Source: Sphingomonas vulcanisoli
Lineage (GTDB): Bacteria > Pseudomonadota > Alphaproteobacteria > Sphingomonadales > Sphingomonadaceae
Assembly (NCBI RefSeq): GCF_011761305.1
Contig: NZ_JAAOZC010000001.1
Span: forward strand, 558,001 to 622,000
DNA: 64,000 nucleotides
Direction of reading: 5' to 3'
Shown piece by piece: positions 54,570-63,452 of the stretch (positions are counted from its first letter, which is position 1; every line of letters starts with the position of its first letter). A program made the position numbers and the translations under genes. The notes beneath the pieces are model-generated. The model ran no database searches. It had not been told where the DNA came from and saw nothing but the letters and a program-made list of their open reading frames with translations.

Positions 54570-55189
54570 CGGGACGCTTCATCAGCCTGGAGGGCGGGGA
54601 GGGCGTCGGCAAGTCCACCCAGGCGCGCCTGTTCGCCGCAGCCCTGCGCGAACGCGGGGTGGAGGTGGTCGAGACCCGCGAGCCCGGCGGCAGCCCCGGC
54701 GCCGAGGCGATCCGCGCGCTGTTGCTGCAGGGCGAGGCCGAACGCTGGACCGCGCGCACCGAAGCCCTGCTCTTCGCCGCCGCGCGCGCCGATCATGTCG
54801 CGCGGACGATTCGGCCCGCGTTGGCGGCCGACAAATGGGTGGTCTGCGATCGGTTTCTCGACAGCTCGCTCGCCTATCAGGGCGGCGCGGACGGCTTGGG
54901 AGAGGATCTCATTCGCGCGCTGCATGCTATTGGCTCGGAAGGCTTTCTCCCCGATCGCACGCTCTTGCTGGCGCTGCCCGAGGCGGTGGCGATGGAGCGC
55001 GAGGCGATCCGCGACGCGGGGCGCCCAGATCGCTTCGGCGCGCGCGATCCCGAGTATCACCGCAAGGTGACGGCCACCTTCCGCCGGCTGGCCGATGCTG
55101 AACCGGCGCGCTGGCGGATCATCGACGCCTCCGGAGAAGCGGATATGGTCACCCCGCGCCTCGTCGAATCGGTCTCCGAATGGCTATGA
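54566..55189 (+). CDS. tmk: Thymidylate kinase
   Basis: The 207-residue P-loop kinase has SLEGGEGVGKSTQA (residues 7-20), TREPGGSPGAEAIR and CDRFLDSSLAYQG, the TMK signatures. It phosphorylates dTMP to dTDP. GTG 54566 overlaps the dacC stop. Its end overlaps holB, which is the usual bacterial order tmk-holB. Confidence 0.96.
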   Translation: MTGRFISLEGGEGVGKSTQARLFAAALRERGVEVVETREPGGSPGAEAIRALLLQGEAERWTARTEALLFAAARADHVARTIRPALAADKWVVCDRFLDSSLAYQGGADGLGEDLIRALHAIGSEGFLPDRTLLLALPEAVAMEREAIRDAGRPDRFGARDPEYHRKVTATFRRLADAEPARWRIIDASGEADMVTPRLVESVSEWL

Positions 55190-56160
55190 GCCTGATCGGC
55201 CATGACGAGGCGATCGCCGCGTTCATGGAGGCCGCTCGCAGCGATCGTCTGCACCACGCCTGGTTGCTCGCCGGCCCCGAAGGCGTCGGCAAGGCGAGCT
55301 TCGCGCAGCTGGCCGCGCGCTGGCTGCTGGCAGGTGCGCCCGAGAGCTTTGCGATTTCGGACGAGCATCAGACCTCGCACCTGCTCGCTGCCGGATCACA
55401 CCCCGATTTCAAGCTGTTGGAGCGGCTTTTCAAAGACAAGAGCGAAGAACGGACGCGATCGATCACCGTCGATCAGGTCCGGCAGCTCCAGCCGCTGTTC
55501 GCCACCACGCCCAGCCTCTCCCCACGCCGCGTCGTAGTCATCGACGCAATCGACGATCTTGAACGCGGCGGCGCCAACGCTTTGCTCAAGAATCTCGAGG
55601 AACCGCCGAGCGGGACGATCTTCCTGCTCGTCAGCCATGCGCTGGGCCGCCTGCTGCCGACGATCCGCTCGCGCTGCCGCCTGCTGCGCTTCGGCAAGCT
55701 CGATCTCGCGCAAACCGAGACGGTGCTCCGCCGCGTCGTCGACCAAAGTGAAGATGTCGCCGCGCTCGCCGCCGCGGCCGATGGCGCGCCGGGGCGGGCG
55801 CTGGATTTCGTTGGGCTGGACATCGCCAGCATCGATGCCTCGATCGAACGGCTGGCGACGCAAGGCGATCCAGGCAATGCGCTCCGCTCGCAGCTCGCCA
55901 AGCTGCTCGGCACCAAGGCCGCGCAGCCCCGCTACGAGGCCTTTCTCGCCCGCGTGCCCCGGCGGATCGCCAAGGCAGCGCGCGCCGGGGGGCCGGATAT
56001 GCCGGAGCGCATCGCTTTATGGAGCGAAGCGCGCCGCATCGCCGATCTCGCGCAGCGCCAATCGATGGACCCGCAGATGACGGTGTTCGAACTGGCGGGG
56101 TTGGTGGCGAGCCTTGCTGCGCCTCCCCTCCCTGGAAGGGAGGGGCCGGGGGTGGGTTAA
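55186..56160 (+). CDS. holB: DNA polymerase III subunit delta prime, C-terminus encoded by a repeat
   Basis: The 324-residue clamp-loader subunit has SLIGHDEAI, a P-loop-like GPEGVGKASF, NALLKNLEEPPSGTIFLLVSH and TIRSRCRLL, all delta-prime features. It takes part in loading the beta clamp. I prefer ATG 55186 (ATGA with the tmk stop) over ATG 55180. The last dozen residues (APPLPGREGPGVG) come from a family B repeat that overruns the 3' end. Confidence 0.92.
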   Translation: MSLIGHDEAIAAFMEAARSDRLHHAWLLAGPEGVGKASFAQLAARWLLAGAPESFAISDEHQTSHLLAAGSHPDFKLLERLFKDKSEERTRSITVDQVRQLQPLFATTPSLSPRRVVVIDAIDDLERGGANALLKNLEEPPSGTIFLLVSHALGRLLPTIRSRCRLLRFGKLDLAQTETVLRRVVDQSEDVAALAAAADGAPGRALDFVGLDIASIDASIERLATQGDPGNALRSQLAKLLGTKAAQPRYEAFLARVPRRIAKAARAGGPDMPERIALWSEARRIADLAQRQSMDPQMTVFELAGLVASLAAPPLPGREGPGVG

Positions 56161-56257
56161 AGCCCGCGATGCCGCGGACGGGAAGCGCCTTGGCCAGAAG
56201 CTGGTCGTTGCGAGCTTGGCGACCCACCCCCAACCCCTCCCTTTCAGGGAGGGGAGT
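56121..56257. repeat. Inverted palindromic repeat pair, family B (copy 7), overlapping holB end
   Basis: GCCTCCCCTCCCTGGAAGGG faces CCTCCCTTTCAGGGAGGGGA across about 60 bases. The left arm codes for the C-terminus of the delta-prime subunit; the right arm ends about 40 bases before metG. Confidence 0.85.
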
Positions 56258-56296
56258 CATGTTGCCCCACCGCGCCACCGCCCCTAAAGCCCGCTC

Positions 56297-57844
56297 GTGC
56301 CCCAGCCTTATTACATCACCACCGCGATCAGCTACCCCAACGGGCGCCCGCATATCGGCCACGCCTATGAGGCGATCGCCACCGATGCCATCGCGCGCTA
56401 CCACCGCCTCGCCGGGCGCGACGTCTATTTCACCACCGGCACCGATGAGCATGGCCTCAAGATGGTGCAGGCAGCGCGCGCGCAGGATATGACGCCACAG
56501 GCACTCGCCGATGAGATGTCGAACATTTTCCGTGAGATGGATGATGCTCTCAACATCTCCTATGATCGTTTCATCCGCACCACCGAGCGCGATCATTATA
56601 TCGCCAGTCAGGCGATCTGGCGCGCGATGCAGGCCAAGGGCGATATCTATCTCGATCGCTACGAAGGCTGGTACTCGGTTCGCGACGAGGCCTATTATGC
56701 TGACGATGAGCTGATCGGTGGGGAAGGGGGCGAGAAGCTCTCGCCCCAAGGCACGCCCGTCGAATGGACCGTCGAGGAAAGCTGGTTCTTCCGCCTCTCG
56801 GCCTATGCCGACAAATTGCTCGCTTATTATGAGGCGAACCCCGATTTCATCCGCCCCGAAAGCCGGCGCAATGAGGTGGTGCGCTTCGTCGAGGGTGGGC
56901 TGACCGATCTTTCGATCTCGCGCACCAGCTTCGATTGGGGTGTGCCGGTGCCGGACGCTCCCGGCCATGTCATGTACGTCTGGGTCGATGCGCTGACCAA
57001 TTACCTGACCAGCGCAGGCTATCCCGACGACCCCGCGCGCTGGCCCGCCGATCTGCACGTCATCGGCAAGGACATCATCCGTTTCCACGCAGTCTATTGG
57101 CCCGCCTTCCTGATGTCGGCGGAGCTGGCACTGCCACGCCAAGTGTTCGGCCACGGCTTCCTGCTCAACCGCGGCGAGAAGATGTCCAAGTCGGTCGGCA
57201 ATGTCGCCGATCCGCTGGCGCTTTCGGAGGCGTTCGGTGTCGATGCGTTGCGCTATTTCCTGTTGCGCGAAGTCAGCTTCGGGCAGGACGGCAGCTATTC
57301 GGACGAAGCGATCGTCACCCGCGCCAACGCCGATCTCTCCAACAGCTTCGGCAATCTCGCCCAGCGCACGCTGACGCAAATCTTCAAGAATTGCGAGGCC
57401 AGCCCGCCGCGCATCAACGGCCATACCGAAGCTGACGAGGCGCTGTTCACGCTGATCGACACGATCGTGCGCAAGGATATGCCCGCCGCCTTCGCCGATC
57501 TCGCACTTAGCCAGGCGGCTGAAGCGTGGATGCAGGGCGTCTTCGCCTGCAACGCCTATATCGACGAGCAAGCGCCTTGGGCGCTGCGCAAGACCGACTT
57601 CGCGCGGATGGAGACGGTGCTCGCCACGCTCTATATCTGCATCGCGCAGCTGGCGGTGGCGATCCAGCCGATCATTCCGGGCAGCGCCGAAACCCTGCTC
57701 GATCGCATGGGCATCGCGCCCGAACTGCGCACCTTCGAGGGCATCGCGGGCCATTGGTATTCGCCGCTCGCCGAAAGCGATTTCCGCCTCGCGCAGCCGA
57801 CGCCGCTGTTCCCGCGCCTAGAGCTTCCGGCTGAGCCCGCCTGA
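56297..57844 (+). CDS. metG: Methionyl-tRNA synthetase
   Basis: The 515-residue class I enzyme has YPNGRPHIGHAYE (HIGH motif, about residue 20), TGTDEHGLKM and KMSKSVGNV (about residue 296), with an anticodon-binding helical domain. It lacks the C-terminal tRNA-binding extension found in E. coli MetG, as common in alphaproteobacteria. It charges tRNA-Met. GTG 56297 precedes PQPYYITTAIS; a family B repeat lies just upstream. Confidence 0.96.
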   Translation: MPQPYYITTAISYPNGRPHIGHAYEAIATDAIARYHRLAGRDVYFTTGTDEHGLKMVQAARAQDMTPQALADEMSNIFREMDDALNISYDRFIRTTERDHYIASQAIWRAMQAKGDIYLDRYEGWYSVRDEAYYADDELIGGEGGEKLSPQGTPVEWTVEESWFFRLSAYADKLLAYYEANPDFIRPESRRNEVVRFVEGGLTDLSISRTSFDWGVPVPDAPGHVMYVWVDALTNYLTSAGYPDDPARWPADLHVIGKDIIRFHAVYWPAFLMSAELALPRQVFGHGFLLNRGEKMSKSVGNVADPLALSEAFGVDALRYFLLREVSFGQDGSYSDEAIVTRANADLSNSFGNLAQRTLTQIFKNCEASPPRINGHTEADEALFTLIDTIVRKDMPAAFADLALSQAAEAWMQGVFACNAYIDEQAPWALRKTDFARMETVLATLYICIAQLAVAIQPIIPGSAETLLDRMGIAPELRTFEGIAGHWYSPLAESDFRLAQPTPLFPRLELPAEPA

Positions 57845-57874
57845 TGCTTCCCGCGCCCAACCCCACCTCCAACC

Positions 57875-57960
57875 CCGTTCGTGCTGAGCTTGTCGAAGCA
57901 TCGTTCTTCTTTAGACCGGCTGAAAGAAGTACGCCCCTTCGACAAGCTCAGGGCAAACGG
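57875..57960. repeat. Palindromic intergenic repeat, family A (copy 4)
   Basis: CCCGTTCGTGCTGAGCTTGT and the facing CTTCGACAAGCTCAGGGC form the arms, with an inner TTCTTT/AAAGAA pair. It lies between metG and tatD. Confidence 0.88.
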
Positions 57961-57983
57961 TTGTTTTTACCCCTGTGGCCACC

Positions 57984-58760
57984 ATGCTGATCGATAGCCA
58001 CTGCCACCTCAACTATAAGGGCTTGGTCGAGGAGCAGGCCGAAGTCCTGGCCCGCGCCCGCGCGCGCGGCGTCACCGGGATGCTCAATATCTCGACCCGC
58101 GAGCGGGAATGGGCCGAGATCATCGCCACCGCCGAACGCGAGCCCGATGTCTGGGCCTCGGTCGGCATCCATCCGCATGAGGCGGACGCGCATCCGGATG
58201 TGGATACCGAGAAACTGGTCGCCGCCGCGCAGCATCCCAAGGTGATCGCCATTGGCGAGAGCGGGCTCGATTATTATTATGATCATTCGGATCGGGATCG
58301 GCAGCGGGCCAGCTTCCGCGCGCATATCGGCGCCGCGCGCGAAACCGGGCTGCCGCTGATCATCCACACCCGCGATGCGGAGGAGGATACTGCCGCGATC
58401 GTTGCCGAGGAGATGGGGAAGGGGGCGTTTCCGGCGCTGATCCACTGCTTCACGGCGAGCGAAGCGTTCGGCAATCAGATGCTGGAATTAGGCCTGTCGA
58501 TCTCGATCTCGGGCATCGTCACCTTCAAGAATGCCAGGGATTTGCAGGCGACCGCCGCCAGGCTGCCCGCCGATCGGCTGCTGATCGAGACCGACGCGCC
58601 GTTCCTGGCGCCGGTGCCGCATCGGGGCAAGCCCGGCGAGCCGGCGTTCGTGGCGGATACGGCGGCGTTTCTGGCGCAATTGCGCGGCGTCGAAGTTGAA
58701 ACATTGCAGGAAGAGACCGCCGCCAACTTCTTCAGACTGTTCAGCAAAGCGAGCCTGTGA
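57984..58760 (+). CDS. tatD: TatD family metal-dependent DNase
   Basis: A 258-residue TIM-barrel hydrolase with IDSHCHLN (metal-binding His pair), VASVGIHPHE, IGESGLDYYYD (Glu), HTRDA and LIETDAPFLAP, the TatD signatures. TatD proteins act as 3'-5' exonucleases in DNA repair and quality control. ATG 57984 is chosen; GTG 57975 is 3 codons upstream. It is followed at 10 bases by an MBL-fold hydrolase, a conserved pair. Confidence 0.93.
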   Translation: MLIDSHCHLNYKGLVEEQAEVLARARARGVTGMLNISTREREWAEIIATAEREPDVWASVGIHPHEADAHPDVDTEKLVAAAQHPKVIAIGESGLDYYYDHSDRDRQRASFRAHIGAARETGLPLIIHTRDAEEDTAAIVAEEMGKGAFPALIHCFTASEAFGNQMLELGLSISISGIVTFKNARDLQATAARLPADRLLIETDAPFLAPVPHRGKPGEPAFVADTAAFLAQLRGVEVETLQEETAANFFRLFSKASL

Positions 58761-58770
58761 GGGCTTCGGC

Positions 58771-59538
58771 ATGAAAGTCACGATACTCGGCTCCGGCACA
58801 TCATCCGGCGTGCCGCGCATCGACAATGATTGGGGCGCCTGCGATCCGGGCGATCCGCGCAACCGCCGCACGCGCGCATCGATCCTCGTCCAGAGCGACA
58901 CCACCACGATCCTGGTCGATAGCGGCCCGGACATGCGGGCGCAGCTGTTGGCCGCCGATGTCTCCGCGATCGATGCGGTGATCTGGACCCACGATCATGC
59001 CGATCATTGTCACGGCATCGATGATCTCCGGCAACTGTTCCATATCCGCGGCACGCCGGTGCCCGGCTATGCGCGCGCCGAGACGCTGCGCTTGCTCGAG
59101 AAGCGCTTCGCGTATGTTTTCCAGGGCCGTGATGGCTATCCGCCGACCACGGACGCGCAGGTGCTGGCCGAGGACATGGTGATCGGCGACATCCGCGTGC
59201 GATCGGTGGACATGCCGCATGGCAATATCTTCTCGACCGGTATGCGCTTCGAACAGAGCGTATCGTCGATCGGATATGCCACCGATTTCAACGTGGTGAC
59301 GCCCGATATGCTCACGCTATTCGAAGGTGTCGACATCTGGATCGCCGATGCCTTGCGGAAAGCGCCGCATCCGACGCATCCGCATCTGGCGATGACGCTG
59401 GAGGCCGCCGCACGGATCGGCGCGCATCGCACTGTGCTGACCCATATGGATCAGACGATGGATTATGCGGCCTTGGCGGCCGAACTGCCGCTCGGCGTCG
59501 AACCCGGCCATGATGGCCTCATGATCGATCTGCCATGA
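58771..59538 (+). CDS. MBL-fold metal-dependent hydrolase (PhnP-like)
   Basis: The 255-residue protein has the metallo-beta-lactamase motif HDHADHCHG (about residues 76-84), GSGTSSGVPRI at the N-terminus and VDMPHG plus THMDQTMDY at further metal sites. It resembles PhnP-type phosphodiesterases that often follow tatD. The natural substrate outside phosphonate pathways is unknown. The stop overlaps the next small gene (ATGA). Confidence 0.85.
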   Translation: MKVTILGSGTSSGVPRIDNDWGACDPGDPRNRRTRASILVQSDTTTILVDSGPDMRAQLLAADVSAIDAVIWTHDHADHCHGIDDLRQLFHIRGTPVPGYARAETLRLLEKRFAYVFQGRDGYPPTTDAQVLAEDMVIGDIRVRSVDMPHGNIFSTGMRFEQSVSSIGYATDFNVVTPDMLTLFEGVDIWIADALRKAPHPTHPHLAMTLEAAARIGAHRTVLTHMDQTMDYAALAAELPLGVEPGHDGLMIDLP

Positions 59539-59714
59539 CCGATGATCAGATGATCGGCGTGATAACCATCGTCTGCGCGCTGATCCTCGTCGGCAGCGGG
59601 ATCGCGCGGCGGCGGCTGGACCAGCGATCGATGCTCGGCCTGATCGGCATTTGGGTGGCGATCATCCTGGCCGGCGTGGCGCTGGCAAGGCTCTGGATCG
59701 CTCATCATCCATAG
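59535..59714 (+). CDS. Small membrane protein of 59 residues with two predicted helices
   Basis: ATG 59535 overlaps the MBL gene stop as ATGA and runs to TAG at 59712-59714. The product MTDDQMIGVITIVCALILVG... has two hydrophobic segments (about 7-21 and 34-52) separated by a basic loop (RRRLDQRS), a plausible helical hairpin. I do not recognise a family. Coupling to the hydrolase and the membrane pattern support a real gene. Confidence 0.65.
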   Translation: MTDDQMIGVITIVCALILVGSGIARRRLDQRSMLGLIGIWVAIILAGVALARLWIAHHP

Positions 59715-59757
59715 TATCAGCTTTACATAATATATATTATCAGATTGGAGGTGCGAT
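59715..59757 (+). promoter_or_regulatory. AT-rich leader of mazG with a short palindrome
   Basis: The 43 bases before mazG include ATAATATATATTAT, a 14-bp AT-only palindrome, rare in this GC-rich window, followed by TTGGAGG 6-8 bases before the ATG. It may contain the mazG promoter -10 region or an operator. Confidence 0.4.
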
Positions 59758-60522
59758 ATGGGCGACCTTAGTGAAGATACCCCCCTCAGCCGCCTCCTCA
59801 CCGTCATGGCCAGGCTTCGCGATCCCGATACCGGCTGTCCGTGGGACGTCGCCCAGACCTTCGGCTCCATCGCGCCCTACACGATCGAGGAAGCCTACGA
59901 AGTCGCCGACGCCTGCGAGACTGGCGACATGGCCGCGTTGCGTGACGAGCTCGGCGATCTGCTGTTCCAGGTCGTCTTCCACGCCCGCATGGCCGAAGAG
60001 CAAGGCGCCTTCGCCTTCGCCGATGTCGCCACCGCGATCGCCGACAAGATGGAACGCCGCCATCCGCACGTCTTCGGCGATCATCCCAATCGCAACGACC
60101 ATGCGCAATGGGAAGCGATCAAGGCATCCGAACGCGCCGGCAAGACCGATCCCAGCGCGCTCGCCGGTGTCGCCGGCGCCCTTCCCGCGCTGATGCGCGC
60201 GGAGAAGCTCCAGAAGCGCGCCGCCCGCACCGGTTTCGATTGGCCCGACCCGCAGGGCGCGCTCGACAAGATTCACGAGGAGCTGGCCGAAGTGGCCGCC
60301 GCGACCAACGAAGCCGAGCGCACAGACGAGATCGGCGATCTGCTGTTCGCCGTCGTCAACTACGCCCGTAAGCTCGGCATCGAACCCGAAGCGGCGCTGC
60401 GGGGCGCCAACGCCAAGTTCGAACGCCGCTTCCGCCATGCCGAGCAGGCCGGTGGCGACGGTTTCGTGGGCCTGCCGCTCGATGCCAAGGAAGCGCTCTG
60501 GCAAGCCGCCAAACGCGCCTGA
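59758..60522 (+). CDS. mazG: Nucleoside triphosphate pyrophosphohydrolase MazG
   Basis: The 254-residue protein has two MazG domains: the first with CPWDVAQTFGSI, EEAYEVADA and ELGDLLFQVVFHARM, the second with EELAEVAAA and EIGDLLFAVVNYARK. It hydrolyses (d)NTPs to NMP and pyrophosphate and can lower ppGpp-linked stress. Strong TTGGAGG precedes ATG 59758. It is convergent with gcvPB with no gap between stop codons. Confidence 0.94.
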   Translation: MGDLSEDTPLSRLLTVMARLRDPDTGCPWDVAQTFGSIAPYTIEEAYEVADACETGDMAALRDELGDLLFQVVFHARMAEEQGAFAFADVATAIADKMERRHPHVFGDHPNRNDHAQWEAIKASERAGKTDPSALAGVAGALPALMRAEKLQKRAARTGFDWPDPQGALDKIHEELAEVAAATNEAERTDEIGDLLFAVVNYARKLGIEPEAALRGANAKFERRFRHAEQAGGDGFVGLPLDAKEALWQAAKRA

Positions 60523-62088
60523 TTACTCGGCCGCTTCGGGCAAATCCTTCCAGCTCAGCACCGGCTTCCGCGCCGCCGCCGTTTCGTCCAACCTCCGCCT
60601 TGGCGCGTAGATCGGCGCGGCCTTGAGGCTCTGATCCCCCGCCTGCGCCCGCTCCGCCACCGCCTTCAGCGCGCCGATAAATTGGTCGAGGCTGGCCTTG
60701 CTCTCCGTCTCGGTCGGCTCGATCAGCATCGCGCCATGGACGACGAGCGGGAAATAGACCGTCATCGGATGATAGCCCTCGTCGATCAGCCCTTTGGCGA
60801 TATCGAGCGTGGTGATGCCGCCCCCTAGCCCATTATCGGTAAACAGAGCCTCATGCATGCAGGGCCCACTCGCCGCGAACGGCGCTTCCAGAACGCCCTC
60901 CAGGCTGCGCAGCACATAATTGGCGTTGAGCACGGCATCCTCGGCGACCCGTGCCAGGCCATCGGCGCCATGGCTAAGGATATAGCTGAGCGCGCGGGTG
61001 AACATCCCCATCTGGCCATGGAAGGCTGCCATCCGCCCGAAGGCGTGTGGATGATCCTCTCCCGCAGTCTCCTCCTCGACCAGCTCGTAACGGCCATCCG
61101 CGTGGAGCCCGACGAACGGCAGCGGTCCGAAGGGTGCAAGCGCTTCGGACAGTACCACCGGCCCCGCACCCGGACCGCCGCCGCCATGCGGAGTCGAGAA
61201 GGTCTTGTGGAGATTGATGTGCATCGCATCGATGCCGAGATCGCCGGGACGGACCTTGCCGACGATCGCGTTGAAATTGGCGCCGTCGCAATAGACGTAA
61301 GCGCCCACCGCATGCACCGCGTCCGAGATCGCCTTGAGGTCGCGTTCGAACAAGCCGCAGGTGTTGGGATTGGTGATCATCACCGCGGCAACATCCGGCC
61401 GCAGCCGCGCTTTGAGCGCCTCGAAATCCACACGACCCTCGCCCGTCGCCGGGATCGTTTCCACCGCATAGCCGCAGAAAGCCGCCGTCGCGGGGTTGGT
61501 GCCGTGCGCGCTTTCGGGTACGAGGACCACTTGGCGGACGTCACCCCTCGCCTCAAGCGCGGCGCGGATTGCCAGCAGCCCACACAGTTCGCCATGCGCG
61601 CCGGCCTTGGGGCTCATCGCCACGCCGTACATGCCGGTGAGCTTGATCAGCCATACGGCAAGGTTCTGGATCACCGCATAGGCGCCCTGCACCGTTTCCT
61701 GCGGCTGCAACGGATGCACATCCGCGAAGCCGGGTAGCCGCGCGATCTTCTCGTTGATCCGCGGATTATGCTTCATCGTGCACGAGCCGAGCGGGAACAG
61801 ACCAAGATCGATCGCGTAGTTCTGCCGGCTAAGGCGCGTGAAATGACGCACGGTCTCGGGTTCGGAAAGGCCATAGCAGCCGATCGGCGCGGTGCGATCG
61901 AGCCCGCCGAGGCGGTTGGCCCCCGACGGCGCCTCGCCGAAATCGACGCCGGTCGTGGTCGTGCTGCCGATCTCGAAGATCAATGGCTCTTCCAGCATCA
62001 GCGCGCGATTGCCGGTGAAGGTCGGTGCCCTGCCCGTATCGTTTGCCACGCCCTGCTCGGGCCGCCAGCCGCTCGGATTGATCGTCAT
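60523..62088 (-). CDS. gcvPB: Glycine dehydrogenase (decarboxylating) subunit 2
   Basis: The 521-residue beta subunit of the split P-protein has [43 protein letters not shown] and the PLP lysine in [18 protein letters not shown]. Together with subunit 1 it decarboxylates glycine and passes the aminomethyl group to the H-protein. The start overlaps the gcvPA stop (ATGA), so both are made in equal amounts. Confidence 0.96.
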   Translation of the reverse strand: MTINPSGWRPEQGVANDTGRAPTFTGNRALMLEEPLIFEIGSTTTTGVDFGEAPSGANRLGGLDRTAPIGCYGLSEPETVRHFTRLSRQNYAIDLGLFPLGSCTMKHNPRINEKIARLPGFADVHPLQPQETVQGAYAVIQNLAVWLIKLTGMYGVAMSPKAGAHGELCGLLAIRAALEARGDVRQVVLVPESAHGTNPATAAFCGYAVETIPATGEGRVDFEALKARLRPDVAAVMITNPNTCGLFERDLKAISDAVHAVGAYVYCDGANFNAIVGKVRPGDLGIDAMHINLHKTFSTPHGGGGPGAGPVVLSEALAPFGPLPFVGLHADGRYELVEEETAGEDHPHAFGRMAAFHGQMGMFTRALSYILSHGADGLARVAEDAVLNANYVLRSLEGVLEAPFAASGPCMHEALFTDNGLGGGITTLDIAKGLIDEGYHPMTVYFPLVVHGAMLIEPTETESKASLDQFIGALKAVAERAQAGDQSLKAAPIYAPRRRLDETAAARKPVLSWKDLPEAAE

Positions 62089-63452
62089 GCCAGCGCATCC
62101 TCAAGTGCGGAGGCAAGCGCCTCGACATCCTCCGATGTGGTGGTTTCGGTGACGGCGAGGACGAGGCCATTGGCCAGCGCCTCGATGCCCGGATAGAGCC
62201 TGCCCAGCGAGACCCCGCCCAAGACTCCCTTTTCCGCCATCGCCCGCACGACAGGCCGCGCTTCCCTCGGCAGGCGCAGCGTGAATTCGTTGAAGAAGGA
62301 CGGTGTCACCAATTCGACACCGTCGATCTCGACAAGCCGATCCGCGGCAGCGACCGCCTTGGCATGGTTGAGCAACGCCAATTTACGCAACCCCGCCTCG
62401 CCGAGCAAACTCATATGGACCGTGAACGCCAGCGCACAAAGCCCTGCATTGGTGCAGATATTGCTCGTCGCTTTCTCACGGCGGATATGCTGTTCGCGGG
62501 TCGAAAGCGTCAGCACGAAGCCGCGCTTGCCATCGGCGTCGGTTGTCTCGCCGCAGAGACGGCCCGGCATCTGGCGGACATATTTCTCGCGCGTTGCGAA
62601 CAGCCCGACATAAGGCCCGCCGAAATTGAGGCCGACACCGATCGACTGGCCCTCCCCCACCACGATATCCGCGCCCATCTCGCCTGGCGATTTAATTGCG
62701 CCGAGTGAGACTGGCTCGGTGACGACGACGATCAATAGCGCGCCCTTGGCATGACAGGCCTCCGCCAGTGCGGACCAGTCACCGATATGGCCGAGAATCG
62801 AAGGTGTCTGGACGACGACGCAGCTCGTCTCCCCATCCACCGCCGCGACTAGTCGGGCGAGTTCCTTAGCAGGCGCTTCCGGATCGAGCGTCGGAAGGGC
62901 TGTTTCCAGCGTATCGCCGGTGAACTTCGCCATCGTCGTGCAGACCGAAACATAATGCGGATGCAGCCCGGCGGAAAGAATCGCCTTCTTTTTCCGCGTG
63001 ATCCGCCGCGCCATGCCGATCGCTTCCCAGCAGGCGGTCGAGCCATCGTACATTGAGGCATTGGCGACTTCGCAGCCGAACATCGCCGCGACCTGCGTCT
63101 GGAATTCAAAGAGGGCCTGCAGCGTGCCTTGCGCGATCTCCGGCTGATAGGGCGTGTAACTGGTGAGGAATTCGCCGCGCTGGATTATGTGATCGACGGT
63201 CGCTGGGATGTGGTGGCGGTAGGCGCCGCAGCCGAGGAAAAAGGGCACATCGCCCGCGACCATATTATTGGCTGCCAACGCCTTGAGTTGCCGCTCGACC
63301 GCCATTTCCGAAACATGCAGCGGCAGTCCCTCGATCGGCTGCTTCAGAAGCAAATCTTGCGGCACGTCGGCGAACAGCGCCTCGATCGTGGGGGCGCCGA
63401 TCACCTCCAGCATCTCGGCGCGATCGTCGTCGGTCAGCGGCAGAAAACGCAT
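62085..63452 (-). CDS. gcvPA: Glycine dehydrogenase (decarboxylating) subunit 1
   Basis: A 455-residue alpha subunit starting [15 protein letters not shown], with [32 protein letters not shown] and [21 protein letters not shown] in pieces. It completes the P-protein of the glycine cleavage system with gcvPB. The ATG 63452 shares one base with the stop of the upstream methyltransferase gene (TGATG). Confidence 0.95.
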   Translation of the reverse strand: MRFLPLTDDDRAEMLEVIGAPTIEALFADVPQDLLLKQPIEGLPLHVSEMAVERQLKALAANNMVAGDVPFFLGCGAYRHHIPATVDHIIQRGEFLTSYTPYQPEIAQGTLQALFEFQTQVAAMFGCEVANASMYDGSTACWEAIGMARRITRKKKAILSAGLHPHYVSVCTTMAKFTGDTLETALPTLDPEAPAKELARLVAAVDGETSCVVVQTPSILGHIGDWSALAEACHAKGALLIVVVTEPVSLGAIKSPGEMGADIVVGEGQSIGVGLNFGGPYVGLFATREKYVRQMPGRLCGETTDADGKRGFVLTLSTREQHIRREKATSNICTNAGLCALAFTVHMSLLGEAGLRKLALLNHAKAVAAADRLVEIDGVELVTPSFFNEFTLRLPREARPVVRAMAEKGVLGGVSLGRLYPGIEALANGLVLAVTETTTSEDVEALASALEDALA

